A stretch of 64,000 nt of DNA from an uncultured Olsenella sp. (GTDB lineage: Bacteria; Actinomycetota; Coriobacteriia; Coriobacteriales; Atopobiaceae), in assembly GCA_949290055.1 (NCBI GenBank), contig CASEQJ010000001.1, positions 1 through 64,000 on the forward strand, written 5' to 3'. Made by a program: the position numbers and the translations under genes. Below, in pieces: positions 1 to 8,204 of this stretch. Position 1 is the stretch's first letter, and every line of letters begins with the position of its first letter. Under the pieces are notes generated by a model. That model ran no database searches and was not told the DNA's origin. It saw only the letters and a list, made by a program, of their open reading frames with translations.

Positions 1-241
1 GGGCATCAACCTGCACACCGTCAACAAGGCCTACGCGACGCTGCGCGACGAGGGCTACGTCATCATGCTCGGCCGGCGCGGCGCCTACGTGGCGGACGCG
101 CCGTCCGACCCGGCCGCCGGCATGGACGAGGCGGCCCTCGCGGGGGCGCTCGCCAAGCTCGCCACCGAGTTCAAGGCGTCCGGCGGCACGCGCGGGGCGT
201 TCCTCGACGCCGCGGCCCGCGCGGCTGCGGACCTGGACTAG
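1..241 (+). CDS. GntR-family transcriptional regulator, C-terminal end (partial)
   Basis: The reading frame is open from base 2 and ends at a TAG at 239-241; the 5' part lies outside the window. The visible 79 residues begin inside a winged-helix domain (GINLHTVNKAYATLRDEGYV, then a wing-like LGRRGAYVA), which is the recognition-helix region of GntR regulators. A short helical tail of about 45 residues follows, so this is a small YtrA-type GntR protein without a large effector domain. It ends 9 nt before the DUF1648-type membrane gene. This pairing is common and suggests that the regulator controls that gene. The operator and start are not visible. Confidence 0.8.
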   Translation, partial: GINLHTVNKAYATLRDEGYVIMLGRRGAYVADAPSDPAAGMDEAALAGALAKLATEFKASGGTRGAFLDAAARAAADLD

Positions 242-250
242 GGAGCGCAC

Positions 251-1348
251 ATGTCGCCTGACCTCATAGCACTCGTCACCAACGCGTCGATGGCGCTCAT
301 CACCTTCCTCTCCGGCTGCCTCATCGCCGCCCGCGGGCGCGAGGCGTTCGCGGTGAGCGTGCCGGAAACCGCCCAGGCAGACCCCCGCATCCAGCGCATG
401 CGGCGGATCTTCCTCGCCAGCGTCCTCGCCATCTCTGCTGCGTCCGCCGTCGCCACCCTGGCGCTTTCCTCCACGTTCCCGCTCGCGATGGCGTCGGTGG
501 TGTGCGCGCCGGTCGCGGCGGGCTTCGCGCTCATGCTCGCCTTCCGCGCCCGCGTGCGGGCGATCAAGCGCGCCGAGGGCTGGGAGACGCGCGCGGCCCG
601 GCTCGCCGCCGTCGCCGGCGCCGCCGAGGCGAACGCGCCCCGCCCGCTCCCGCTCGCCTGGGACCTCCTCTACGTGCCCGTGATCCTGGCGACGCTCGCC
701 CTCGCGCTCGCGCTCTATCCCACCATGCCCGACCCCGTGCCCGTGCACTTCGACGCCGCGGGCGCGGTCGACGACTGGATGGCCAAGGGCTGGCAGGTCG
801 TCGCCATGCCGCTCGCCGTCCAGGCGTTCATGGCGCTGTGCCTCACCGCGTCGCACTGGCAGATCCTGAGGAGCCGCCGGCCGGCCTCGCCCGAGCACCC
901 CGTCGCCTCCGCCATCGCCTACGGAGCGTTCGCCCGCGCCCAGAGCGCGGCCCTGCTCGTCACGGGCCTCGTGATCACCATGTCGATCGCGATCATGCCG
1001 CTCGCCTTCGCCGGCGTGGTCACCTCCGACCAGTCCCTCGTGGCGCTCGTCGTGATCATCATCGGCGCGGTACTCCCCAACCTCGCCGTCTCGCTCGTCT
1101 ACGGACAGGCAGGGTCGCGCCTCCTGCGGCGCATGACGGCGTCGAGCGCGCTCGATTACGACGACGACGAACGTTGGCACCTCGGCGTCTTCTACGTGAA
1201 CCGCGAGGACCCCTCCGTCGTGGTGCCCCGTCGCTTCGGCGTGGGCTGGGCAATGAACTGGGGCAACCTCAGGTCGTGGGGGCTCGTCGCGCTGCTCGTC
1301 GCCGCTGTCGCGGCATTCGTCGCGGTGGTCGAGGTCCTGCTCAGGTAG
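251..1348 (+). CDS. DUF1648/DUF5808-type integral membrane protein
   Basis: 365-residue multi-pass membrane protein. The start ATG has a GGGAG site 5 nt upstream, and the gene follows the GntR gene by 9 nt, so the two form one operon. Hydrophobic segments occur at the N-terminus, around residues 55-95, 135-155, 175-195, 220-280 and at the C-terminus. The segment MPDPVPVHFDAAGAVDDW matches the DUF1648 signature (proline, then HF/HW, then G). The region ERWHLGVFYVNREDPSVVVP followed by RRFGVGW matches the DUF5808 pattern near the C-terminus. Related proteins (SdpI-like and similar) often sit beside GntR or ArsR regulators. The biochemical role is unknown. Confidence 0.85.
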   Translation: MSPDLIALVTNASMALITFLSGCLIAARGREAFAVSVPETAQADPRIQRMRRIFLASVLAISAASAVATLALSSTFPLAMASVVCAPVAAGFALMLAFRARVRAIKRAEGWETRAARLAAVAGAAEANAPRPLPLAWDLLYVPVILATLALALALYPTMPDPVPVHFDAAGAVDDWMAKGWQVVAMPLAVQAFMALCLTASHWQILRSRRPASPEHPVASAIAYGAFARAQSAALLVTGLVITMSIAIMPLAFAGVVTSDQSLVALVVIIIGAVLPNLAVSLVYGQAGSRLLRRMTASSALDYDDDERWHLGVFYVNREDPSVVVPRRFGVGWAMNWGNLRSWGLVALLVAAVAAFVAVVEVLLR

Positions 1349-1372
1349 GGCGGGCAGCCCTGCTCGTCTTCT

Positions 1373-2740
1373 CTAGAGCGGCGCCTTCCGGCAGCCCTCA
1401 CCGAGGCAGAACGCCGCATAGAGGGGAAGCTCGCGGACCTCGTGGCCCCCGCCAACCACGCTCCGCCCAAAGTCGCGCTCGGAGAGTACGACGACATACG
1501 GGGAGCGTGAATGGTCCATGAACGATGCCAGGGTCCGCGCACGCACGTTCCGAGCGGACTTGACCTCGACCGGAATGACCCTCATCTGGTCATCCTGCAG
1601 CAGAAAGTCCAGCTCGCCCGTACCGCCCCATGAAGACGGCGGAGTCCAGTAAAACGTCTGCACGTCGTTTGCCGCAAGCGCCTGCATGACCGCGTTCTCG
1701 GCGAGGGCACCGCGGAAGTCCGCGGACACCGGCAAGGTCGAGGACGACTCCGCCTCGAGCCACAGGCGCGGGTTGACGGCGAGCTTGTAGAACATGAGTC
1801 CCGTGTCCGCCAGATACACCTTGAAGAAGCTGCCCTCATCCTCGTCGTACGGGACGAGGGGGGCCTCCGTGCACGTGGTCAGCTCGTTTATCGACACCAT
1901 ACCCGCGCTCGCGAGCCAATCGATGGGCTCCATGAGCTTTGTCCGCCTGCCACCGCGCTCCACCTCGGCATACTTGAACTTCTTCGTCGATGCACGCAGA
2001 AGCTGTGCTGGGATGCTCCTCCAGACCTTGCGGGCCGCAACGGCGCTGATGCCGTTATCGGGGTCGGTCATGTCGGCGGTGTAGATGTCGTCCACCTCCC
2101 GCTGCTGCACGCGTGCGGCGTCAATGTCGCGCCCGTCAGCATAGGCGGCGACCGCCGCCGGCAGGCCACCGATGACAAGATAGTGCCGAAAGAGATCGAG
2201 CGCTCGCTCATGCGCCGGATATGGCTCCAGCGTCTCCGCATGCCAGCGAATCTCCTCAGACATGCTGCTCTCCCCCATGGCCCAGAGAAACTCCTCGAAG
2301 CTTAGGGGGTGCAGCGTCTCTTGCTGTACACCGCTGGGAAACGGCAGCCGACGCCTGCGCGTGGCGACACCAAGCTGACTTCCCGTCGCCGCAACACGCC
2401 AGCCAGAGCCCGAGAAGAAGCGCAGCGAGTTGAGCGCCCGCTCGCAGAGCTGCACCTCATCAAAGAGAATGAACGAGCGCTCGCGATCGAGTGGGACGCG
2501 CTTGTACTCCGCGATACGCCGCATGATGGCATCGACGTCGTCAGTCGGACCGTTGAAGAGCGGGGAGACAAGATCGAGGTCGGTCTGAAAGTCGAGCTTC
2601 ACAAACTGATCCCCGGCCACACGCTTTCCAACCGCCTCGACCACATAGGTCTTGCCGACGCGACGCGCGCCACGCAGGAGAAGGGGACGCTCCGGCCGCT
2701 GCGCCCAAAGCTCAATCTGCCGCTCAATCGCCCGCTTCAA
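1373..2740 (-). CDS. AAA_14/DUF4143 family ATPase with nuclease-like C-terminus
   Basis: 455 residues. Walker A is at residues 24-31 (GARRVGKT), Walker B at 90-96 (FILFDEV) and a sensor motif ATGSQLG near 118-124. This is the AAA_14 layout. A DUF4143 region follows, and residues about 350-395 carry ELDFLL then PVEVKS, the strands expected of a PD-(D/E)XK-like fold. The start is TTG with a strong GGGAGG site upstream; no better ATG is available. The gene stands alone and convergent to the DUF1648 gene, 42 nt downstream of a 55-bp palindrome. These ATPases are abundant and strain-variable in gut anaerobes. Their function is not established, and some are proposed to be regulatory or toxin-antitoxin-like. 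Confidence 0.88.
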   Translation of the reverse strand: MKRAIERQIELWAQRPERPLLLRGARRVGKTYVVEAVGKRVAGDQFVKLDFQTDLDLVSPLFNGPTDDVDAIMRRIAEYKRVPLDRERSFILFDEVQLCERALNSLRFFSGSGWRVAATGSQLGVATRRRRLPFPSGVQQETLHPLSFEEFLWAMGESSMSEEIRWHAETLEPYPAHERALDLFRHYLVIGGLPAAVAAYADGRDIDAARVQQREVDDIYTADMTDPDNGISAVAARKVWRSIPAQLLRASTKKFKYAEVERGGRRTKLMEPIDWLASAGMVSINELTTCTEAPLVPYDEDEGSFFKVYLADTGLMFYKLAVNPRLWLEAESSSTLPVSADFRGALAENAVMQALAANDVQTFYWTPPSSWGGTGELDFLLQDDQMRVIPVEVKSARNVRARTLASFMDHSRSPYVVVLSERDFGRSVVGGGHEVRELPLYAAFCLGEGCRKAPL

Positions 2741-2781
2741 TGATGTCCCCTCCCTACGTCTTTGATCTCTGCACTCATCAT

Positions 2782-2836
2782 ACAGGTATTTCTCGATTTC
2801 GTGTAATCGAAATACACGTAATCGAGAAATACCTGT
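2782..2836. repeat. 55-bp AT-rich perfect-arm palindrome
   Basis: Outer arms of 17 bp (ACAGGTATTTCTCGATT and its complement) are perfectly paired. A second inner pair CGTGTA/TACACG flanks a 7-nt centre, leaving only one mismatched pair between the two stems. It lies 42 nt upstream of the TTG start of the AAA_14 ATPase gene and 46 nt downstream of the HMA-domain gene. It is much richer in A+T than its surroundings and has no U-tract, so it looks more like an operator or recombination site than a terminator. Confidence 0.8.
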
Positions 2837-2882
2837 ATTTGCAAGACGCGTTTTGAGCAGAGCGATGTCTTACGACCTTCGG

Positions 2883-3248
2883 CTACCCAACCACGCGATA
2901 GCCGGCGGCCTCCACCGCGGCGGCCAGCGCAGCGTGATCGATCGGGTCCTTGGAGAGCACGCGCACGTGGTCGGGCAGGCTCGCACGCGCCCACACGCCG
3001 CCGATGCCGTCGAGCGCGGTCTCCACGGCCGCGAGGCAATGCTCGCAGTGCATCCCCTCGACGGTGAGCTCAGCCGAATAGTGGTAGTGCGCCTCGTTGG
3101 TGTCGGCAACCGTCGGGCGCGCGACGTGGGGCTCTCCCCCGCCGGAGCACCCGCACCCGCAGCCGCCCCGGCGAAGCGTCCGCAGGTAGCGACGGGCGGC
3201 GAGAAGGACGACCGCCACCACGGCCAGGACGATAATGACGTTGATCAT
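2883..3248 (-). CDS. Membrane-tethered heavy-metal-associated (HMA) domain protein
   Basis: 121 residues. An N-terminal membrane helix (residues 2-19) is followed by a basic stretch, a cysteine cluster CGCGC at 30-34, and an HMA ferredoxin-like domain whose metal site is GMHCEHC at residues 65-71. The layout (helix, Cys cluster, HMA) suggests a membrane-bound copper or other soft-metal chaperone facing the cytoplasm. The N-terminus also resembles FeoB-associated Cys-rich proteins. The ATG start has an AGGGAGG site. No P-type ATPase is adjacent, so the partner is unknown. Confidence 0.85.
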   Translation of the reverse strand: MINVIIVLAVVAVVLLAARRYLRTLRRGGCGCGCSGGGEPHVARPTVADTNEAHYHYSAELTVEGMHCEHCLAAVETALDGIGGVWARASLPDHVRVLSKDPIDHAALAAAVEAAGYRVVG

Positions 3249-3288
3249 GGCAACCTCCCTACGAGCCCGCGTTCTTCTCGCCTGCCAT

Positions 3289-3319
3289 GATTCAAAAGGG
3301 GCCTGTCCCCTTTTGAATC
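3289..3319. terminator. Hairpin at the end of the DUF454 gene (REP-like)
   Basis: Perfect 13-bp stem GATTCAAAAGGGG/CCCCTTTTGAATC with a 5-nt loop. It overlaps the stop codon of the DUF454 gene. On the minus strand it can act as the transcription end of the ygbA-DUF454 pair. The stem sequence resembles widespread REP-like AAAAGGGGACAGG repeats, and related stems occur at 28875-28899 and 32227-32270. Confidence 0.6.
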
Positions 3320-3704
3320 ACGCCTCGGCGGGGACGCGGCGGGTCTTCACGCCGAAGCAGAAGTACAGGATGTGGAACACCCACACGCACGCGAGGACGA
3401 TCTGGCCCATGCGCACCTGATGCATCATGACGAAGCCGATGGACATGAGCACGGTCACCGTGACCATCACGCGGATCTTGGTGGCCCAGTCCATGCCCTG
3501 GCCGCTCACGTAGCTCTCGAGGTTCTTCTTGTAGAGCTTGGTGCCCGTGAACCACGTGTGCAGCCGCTCCGAGCTCTTGGCAAAGCAGAACGCCGCGAGC
3601 ATCAAAAACGGAAACGCCGGCAGCAGCGGAACCACCGCTCCCACAGCCCCCAGAGCAAGCCCCACGCAGCCCAGCGCAACGAGCAGCACCTTCTTCACCT
3701 TCAT
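3318..3704 (-). CDS. DUF454 (YbaN-like) inner-membrane protein
   Basis: 128 residues, small and hydrophobic. Start MKVKKVLLVALGCVGLALGA; a GGGAGGA site precedes the ATG. It has the YbaN/DUF454 hallmarks: PLLPAFPFLMLAAFCFAKSS followed by HTWF and a basic YKKNLESY segment, then two C-terminal membrane helices. Its ATG overlaps the stop codon of the upstream YgbA-like gene (ATGA), so the two are translationally coupled. The function of the family is unknown. Confidence 0.88.
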   Translation of the reverse strand: MKVKKVLLVALGCVGLALGAVGAVVPLLPAFPFLMLAAFCFAKSSERLHTWFTGTKLYKKNLESYVSGQGMDWATKIRVMVTVTVLMSIGFVMMHQVRMGQIVLACVWVFHILYFCFGVKTRRVPAEA

Positions 3705-4066
3705 GCATCCTCCCTGGAAAGTCGCCTCTTCTCGGCCTTGGTCTCGATGACGTGACGGACGGCAGCCACGGGGTGGTGGAAGATCATGCGCGGGCCCGAG
3801 AAGCGCATGACCTCGCGGATCTTCTCGCGCATCTCCGGCCTGTAGCAGTGCACGCGGCAGTTTGAGCAGAAGGTCTTGGTCTCCATGAAGGGGCAGCGGT
3901 CGCTCCGCTGCCGCGCGTACTCCGCGAGCTCGGCGCACTCCGGGCAGAGCTCGCCGGCGCGCGTGCCGTGGCGCTTGCGGCAGTAGAGTGCGATCATCTC
4001 GGAGACCATGCGCTTCTCGCGCTCGCGCTTGGCCGCCACGCGCGCGGTGTCGGGCGTGCGCGCCAT
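3701..4066 (-). CDS. YgbA-like (nitrous-oxide-stimulated promoter family) protein
   Basis: 121 residues. The ATG at 4066 was chosen because a GGGAGGG site lies 8 nt upstream; an in-frame codon 30 nt further out lacks one. Conserved cysteines are at residues 29, 41, 44, 58, 67, 70 and 74 (CPEC, CSNC, VHC), followed by the family's RPEMREKIREVMRFSGPRM block. In enterobacteria ygbA is induced by nitrosative stress, and the cysteines may bind metal. Here it is coupled to DUF454 and lies downstream of the CydDC-like exporter, about 60 nt away, possibly in one transcript. Confidence 0.85.
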   Translation of the reverse strand: MARTPDTARVAAKREREKRMVSEMIALYCRKRHGTRAGELCPECAELAEYARQRSDRCPFMETKTFCSNCRVHCYRPEMREKIREVMRFSGPRMIFHHPVAAVRHVIETKAEKRRLSREDA

Positions 4067-4124
4067 TAGCTGACCCTCCCGGTCCCTGCGTGCCAAATAA
4101 ACCTGACGCCAGTGTCACGCGACG

Positions 4125-5765
4125 TCATGAGACCCTCCCGTCCTCAACGCTGACCACGGTGTCGGCGATGCGCATCGTGGACGGCCGATGGGAGACGAGA
4201 AGGACCGTCCGCCCGGTGCGCTCCCGCGCGATGGAACGTAGGATGACGGCCTCGTTCAGGCTGTCGAGGTTGCTCGTGGGCTCGTCCAGCAGCATGAACG
4301 GGGCGTCGTGCAGGAAGGCGCGCGCGAGCCCCAGGCGCTGGCGCTCGCCGCCGGAGAGAGTGTCCCCCAGCTCGCCGACCGGCGTGTCGTAGCCCGCCGG
4401 CAGGCTCATGACGAAGTCGTGGACCGATGCCTTGCGGCAGGCTGCCTCGATCTCTTCGTCCGTGGCGTCGAGCCGCGCGATGCGCAGGTTGTTGCGGATG
4501 CTGTCGTGGAAGAGGTGCGTCTCCTGCGTGACAAGGGACTCCAGCTCGCGCAGGTTGGCCGTGTCCACGTGCCGCACGTCGCGCCCGGAGACGGAGACGC
4601 TCCCCTCGTCCGCGTCCCAGAATCGCATGAACAGGCGCAGCAGCGTGGACTTGCCGGAGCCGGAGCGTCCGGTGATACCCACGATTCTGCCGGCGGGCGC
4701 CTCGAGCGAGACGTCATCGAGCACGCGTTCTTCTCCGTACGAGAATCCCACGCGCTCGGCGGCAGCGCCGGTGAAGCCGACGTGCTCCCAGCCCGTCACC
4801 TCCGGCGTCACCGGCTCCTCGTCCAGGATGGCGAGCACGCGCTCCCCCGCCGCGAGGGCGGGCTGCAGCGTGGAGCCCAGGTTCGCAAGCGCCACCACCG
4901 GGCCGAACGAGCTCATGAGCGCGAGCACGGGGATGAGCACCCCGTCAAAGCCCACGGCACCGGCACGGTGAAGCGCCGCCGCCACGAGCAGCATGACCAG
5001 GTCGCAGGCGAGAATGACGGTGCCCGTGAGCGCCGTCGCGCGACCGGTGGAGCGCTTCATGCGCTCCTCGTCCGCGGCAAGCGCGCGGGACCGCTCGTCC
5101 ATCTGAGCAAGGCGCTCCGCACCTGCGCCGTACTGCAGAATCTCGTCCAGGCCGCGCAGGCTCTCCAGCACGAAGCTCGAGAGCTCGCCCGCACCGGCGC
5201 GGAAGCGCGCACCGGCGTCACCAGCGAGGCGCGCCGCAACGAGCGGGCACGCCACGCCCACGGCGAGATACGACGCCGCGGCCACAGCGGCGAGCAGCGG
5301 GTGGAAGCTCCCGATGAAGGCGCAGGCACCCGCGCAGAAGAGGAGCGCAATCGCCGCCGGTGAGATGGTGTGCGCATAGAAGACCTCGAGAAGCTCGATG
5401 TCCGAGGTGATGAGCGAGATGAGGTCGCCGCGGTCTCGCCCCTCGAGCTTGGCCGGGGCAAGGCGCCGCAACGCCCGGAACACGCGGTCGCGGACGAGCG
5501 CGAGCAGCTTGAACGCGATGAAGTGGTTGCACGCCTGCTCGCCGTAGCGGAGAAGCCCACGCGCCACGGCGCAGACCGCCATCGCAGCGACGAGGCCGGC
5601 GAGCGAGGCAGCCGCGCCGTCCGCAAGCACCGCGAGCACGCCGTAGCCGCCGAGCACCGTGATCGCCGCCGCGCAGACGTGACTGAGAAGCCCCATGAGG
5701 ATTGCCAGCACCATGAATCCCATGAGCGGGCGCACCAGCCCCACGAGCCGAAGCATCACCCTCAT
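4125..5765 (-). CDS. cydC: CydC-like ABC exporter, permease/ATPase fusion
   Basis: 546 residues. Six membrane helices (about 10-275) are followed by an ABC ATPase: Walker A GRSGSGKST (366-374), signature LSGGERQ (470-476), Walker B MLLDEP. The segment LAPAKLEGRDRGDLIS followed by the TSDIELLEVF motif is typical of CydC. Its start overlaps the stop of the CydD-like gene (ATGA), so the pair is a heterodimer made from one transcript. CydDC exports cysteine/glutathione and is needed for cytochrome bd assembly in E. coli. No cydAB is in the window, so the substrate here is inferred from family only. Confidence 0.8.
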   Translation of the reverse strand: MRVMLRLVGLVRPLMGFMVLAILMGLLSHVCAAAITVLGGYGVLAVLADGAAASLAGLVAAMAVCAVARGLLRYGEQACNHFIAFKLLALVRDRVFRALRRLAPAKLEGRDRGDLISLITSDIELLEVFYAHTISPAAIALLFCAGACAFIGSFHPLLAAVAAASYLAVGVACPLVAARLAGDAGARFRAGAGELSSFVLESLRGLDEILQYGAGAERLAQMDERSRALAADEERMKRSTGRATALTGTVILACDLVMLLVAAALHRAGAVGFDGVLIPVLALMSSFGPVVALANLGSTLQPALAAGERVLAILDEEPVTPEVTGWEHVGFTGAAAERVGFSYGEERVLDDVSLEAPAGRIVGITGRSGSGKSTLLRLFMRFWDADEGSVSVSGRDVRHVDTANLRELESLVTQETHLFHDSIRNNLRIARLDATDEEIEAACRKASVHDFVMSLPAGYDTPVGELGDTLSGGERQRLGLARAFLHDAPFMLLDEPTSNLDSLNEAVILRSIARERTGRTVLLVSHRPSTMRIADTVVSVEDGRVS

Positions 5766-7501
5766 GCGACCATCCCCTTCGCCGCACCGTATTCCTCAAG
5801 CTCGCGCTGGGCGCGCCAGAGCGTGGCGTAGCGGCCGCCCGCGGCAACGAGGTCGTCATGGCGCCCGTGCTCCACCACGCGCCCGCCGTCGAGCACGAAG
5901 ATCTTGTCCGCCCCCACCACATTCGCCAGGCGGTGCGAGATGAGGATCACCGTCGCGCGGCCGGCAAGCCCGCGAACGGCGTCCATGATGGCGTCCTCGC
6001 TCTCCGCGTCCACGTTGGACGTCGCCTCGTCAAAGACGTAGACCGGCGTGGCGTGCAGCAGCGCGCGGGCGATGGCCAGGCGCTGGCGCTGACCTCCGGA
6101 GAGGTTGGAGCCACGCTCCGCGAGCATCGTGTCCAGCCCGTCCTCGCCGCGAAGGAAGCCCGCCAGGCGCGTGGCCTCGAGCGCGGACCAGAGCGCATCG
6201 TCACTCGCGCCCGGCGCCGCGACCAGCAGGTTCTCTCGCACCGTCCCCTTGAAGAGGTAGCTCTCGTGACCCACGTACGTCACGTTGGCGAGCAGGTCGG
6301 CCGCGTCGAGCGCGCCGACCTCAACGCCGCCCACCGCGAGCGAGCCGCAGCACCCGCGCAGCCGTCCCAGAAGGAGCGCGGCGAGCGTGGACTTGCCGCA
6401 GCCGGACTCGCCCACCACGGCAACGAAGCCGCCGGCCGGCACGTCCAGATCAACGCCGTCCGGCACCTCGCGCTCGCCGTCGTAGGAGAAACGCAGGTCG
6501 CGAGCGCACACGTCGCACCGCGCAGGAAAGCTCTCCCCACCCGCCGGAGGCTCCGGCAGCTCCAGCAGGCGGAAGATCTTCTCGCTCGCCGCCATGCCGT
6601 TCATGGCCACGTGGAAGAACGACCCCAGCTGGCGCATGGGAATGAAGTAGTCCGCCGCCAGCAGGATGATGGCGAGGCACCCGCCCAGGTCAACGGCACC
6701 CGCCGTCATCTGCGTGAGCGCCACCGCCACGCCAGCGGCAGCCCCGCCGTATGCCACGAGGTCCATGATCGTAATGGAGTTGAGCTGCATCGTGAGCACG
6801 CGCATGGTAATGCGCCGGAACTTCTCGGCCTGCTCGTTCATCTCGGCCTGCTTGAACTCGTCAGCCTGATAGACCTTGAGGGTGGTGAGGCCCTGGAGGT
6901 TCTCCAGGAACGTGTCGCCGAGCTCGGTGTACTGCCCCCAGTAGCGGCCGAGCAGCTTCTTTGCCCAAGTCTGCACCGCGGCGATGGCCACCGGGATGAG
7001 CGGCACGCACACGAGCAGCACCACCGCCGCCGGCACGCTCACAAAGGCCAGGGCCACAAAGAGCGTGAGCGGCGCGAGCATGGCGTAGAAGAACTGCGGC
7101 AGGTACGCACCGAAGTAGGTCTCGAGCTGGTCACACCCCTCCACGGCCACCTGCACGACCTCGGAGGTACGCACGTCCTCGCGGTAGCTCGGTCCCAGAC
7201 GCAGGAGCTTCTCGTAGATTCGGTGGCGCAGCGTGCGCTTGACCTCACGGCTGGCGAGAAACCCCATGCGCGCGGAGCCCACGGCGGCAAGCCCGCGCAC
7301 GACGGCCGCCACGACCACGCAGACGGCGAGAAGCACGAGGTCCTTCTCGCCCGCCGTGCCTGACCAGAGCGCGGAGAGCGTCCGGCAGATGACGAGCACC
7401 ATGCCCATGTTGGCCACGAGCGACGCCCACTGCAGGGCCACGCTCGCACCCACGTACCTCATGCTCCCCGGCACGATGCCGATGAGCCGCTTGTCGATCA
7501 T
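5762..7501 (-). CDS. cydD: CydD-like ABC exporter, permease/ATPase fusion
   Basis: 579 residues from ATG at 7501 (MIDKRLIGIV); a GTG one codon upstream is equally possible, with GAGGGG 9 nt before it. Six transmembrane helices include the CydD-type segment FGAYLPQFFYAMLAPL. The ATPase domain has Walker A GESGCGKST (about 364-372), LSGGQRQ and the Walker B core FDEATSNVD. It forms a coupled pair with the CydC-like gene. A further upstream TTG would extend it over the presumed promoter and was not chosen. Confidence 0.8.
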   Translation of the reverse strand: MIDKRLIGIVPGSMRYVGASVALQWASLVANMGMVLVICRTLSALWSGTAGEKDLVLLAVCVVVAAVVRGLAAVGSARMGFLASREVKRTLRHRIYEKLLRLGPSYREDVRTSEVVQVAVEGCDQLETYFGAYLPQFFYAMLAPLTLFVALAFVSVPAAVVLLVCVPLIPVAIAAVQTWAKKLLGRYWGQYTELGDTFLENLQGLTTLKVYQADEFKQAEMNEQAEKFRRITMRVLTMQLNSITIMDLVAYGGAAAGVAVALTQMTAGAVDLGGCLAIILLAADYFIPMRQLGSFFHVAMNGMAASEKIFRLLELPEPPAGGESFPARCDVCARDLRFSYDGEREVPDGVDLDVPAGGFVAVVGESGCGKSTLAALLLGRLRGCCGSLAVGGVEVGALDAADLLANVTYVGHESYLFKGTVRENLLVAAPGASDDALWSALEATRLAGFLRGEDGLDTMLAERGSNLSGGQRQRLAIARALLHATPVYVFDEATSNVDAESEDAIMDAVRGLAGRATVILISHRLANVVGADKIFVLDGGRVVEHGRHDDLVAAGGRYATLWRAQRELEEYGAAKGMVA

Positions 7502-7649
7502 CACGAGTCGTCGCCCCTCACGTCCGTCTCTATCTGTTAGACAGAGTAAACTATTTTGGGGCAACTGTTAACCTCAAATAACTTTCAGGCTCCTCGGCTC
7601 AGCGCTCCGCGGGATACAATCTGCCCAACCTACGCGCAGGGAGGGCCCC

Positions 7650-7994
7650 ACGAACGCAGACGTCACAGGCTGGGAGCGACTGCTCGTCCGCTGGTACTAC
7701 GTCATGGACCCGCTCCCGCGGCGCGGCCTCACCTGCATCCTCATCGTCATGGGCGAGTTCCTCCTTCTCAGCATGCTTGACAACCTCGTCTTCCACGACC
7801 CCGGGCTCGTCACCGCGCACGAGCTGTTCCCGGAGTTCAGGGAAGCCTTCCTCGCGGGCTCACCGTACGAGGACATCTTCCTCGACCGCTACGACGTCCG
7901 CGAGACGGCGCTCGTCGACGGCGCCGAGGTGGAGTGCAACTTCCTGACCGACCCGCAGGACGAGTTGGACGACAACTCCGAAGCGTGCATGTGA
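7650..7994 (+). CDS. Small single-pass membrane protein, unknown; possible ACG start
   Basis: Not recognised. The first conventional start in frame is ATG at 7704 (MDPLPRRGLTCILIVMGEFL), but it has no ribosome binding site. The frame is open further upstream, and an ACG codon at 7650 sits 4 nt after a perfect GGGAGGG. This matches the cccc-ATG spacing seen at the CmpB-like gene at 10189. The ACG may therefore be the real start or a mutated ATG. The product has one hydrophobic helix near the centre and an acidic C-terminal half (DRYDVRETALVDGAEVECN), with nothing catalytic visible. It is divergent from cydDC. Confidence 0.5.
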   Translation, partial: TNADVTGWERLLVRWYYVMDPLPRRGLTCILIVMGEFLLLSMLDNLVFHDPGLVTAHELFPEFREAFLAGSPYEDIFLDRYDVRETALVDGAEVECNFLTDPQDELDDNSEACM

Positions 7995-8057
7995 ATTCGC
8001 GTCAAGCCGACGGACTAGGGGGACCAGGTCCTTCTCGCCAGAGGGCGCTTCCCGCTC

Positions 8058-8112
8058 AGGGTACGTACACACAGATTAAGGGTGTGCGCACTCCCTCTTA
8101 GGGTATGCGCAC
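8058..8112. repeat. Three direct repeats with 21-bp period
   Basis: Copies of AGGGTRYGYRCAC begin at 8058, 8079 and 8100, exactly 21 bp apart (two helical turns). A fourth, inverted copy (TGCGCATACCCT) lies at 8195-8206 over the stop codon of the MFS gene. The region 7995-8204 otherwise holds no gene. Phased direct repeats of this kind are typical of multi-dimer transcription-factor sites; the bound factor is unknown. Confidence 0.65.
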
Positions 8113-8204
8113 TGTTGCAGAATTAATAAGGTACCATGCAATCGCGAAATCGCAGGTCAGCGCATTGGCGAGAAGAACATCGGACTTTTAATCTTGCGCA
8201 TACC

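Noticed and set aside
2737-3039. 100-codon minus-strand frame across the 55-bp palindrome
   Set aside because: It overlaps the HMA gene in another frame and crosses the palindrome with no start signal.
7545-7575. Possible seventh copy of the 25-nt repeat (TATTTTGGGGCAAC) near cydD
   Set aside because: Only about 12 nt match and the second half differs; too weak to count.
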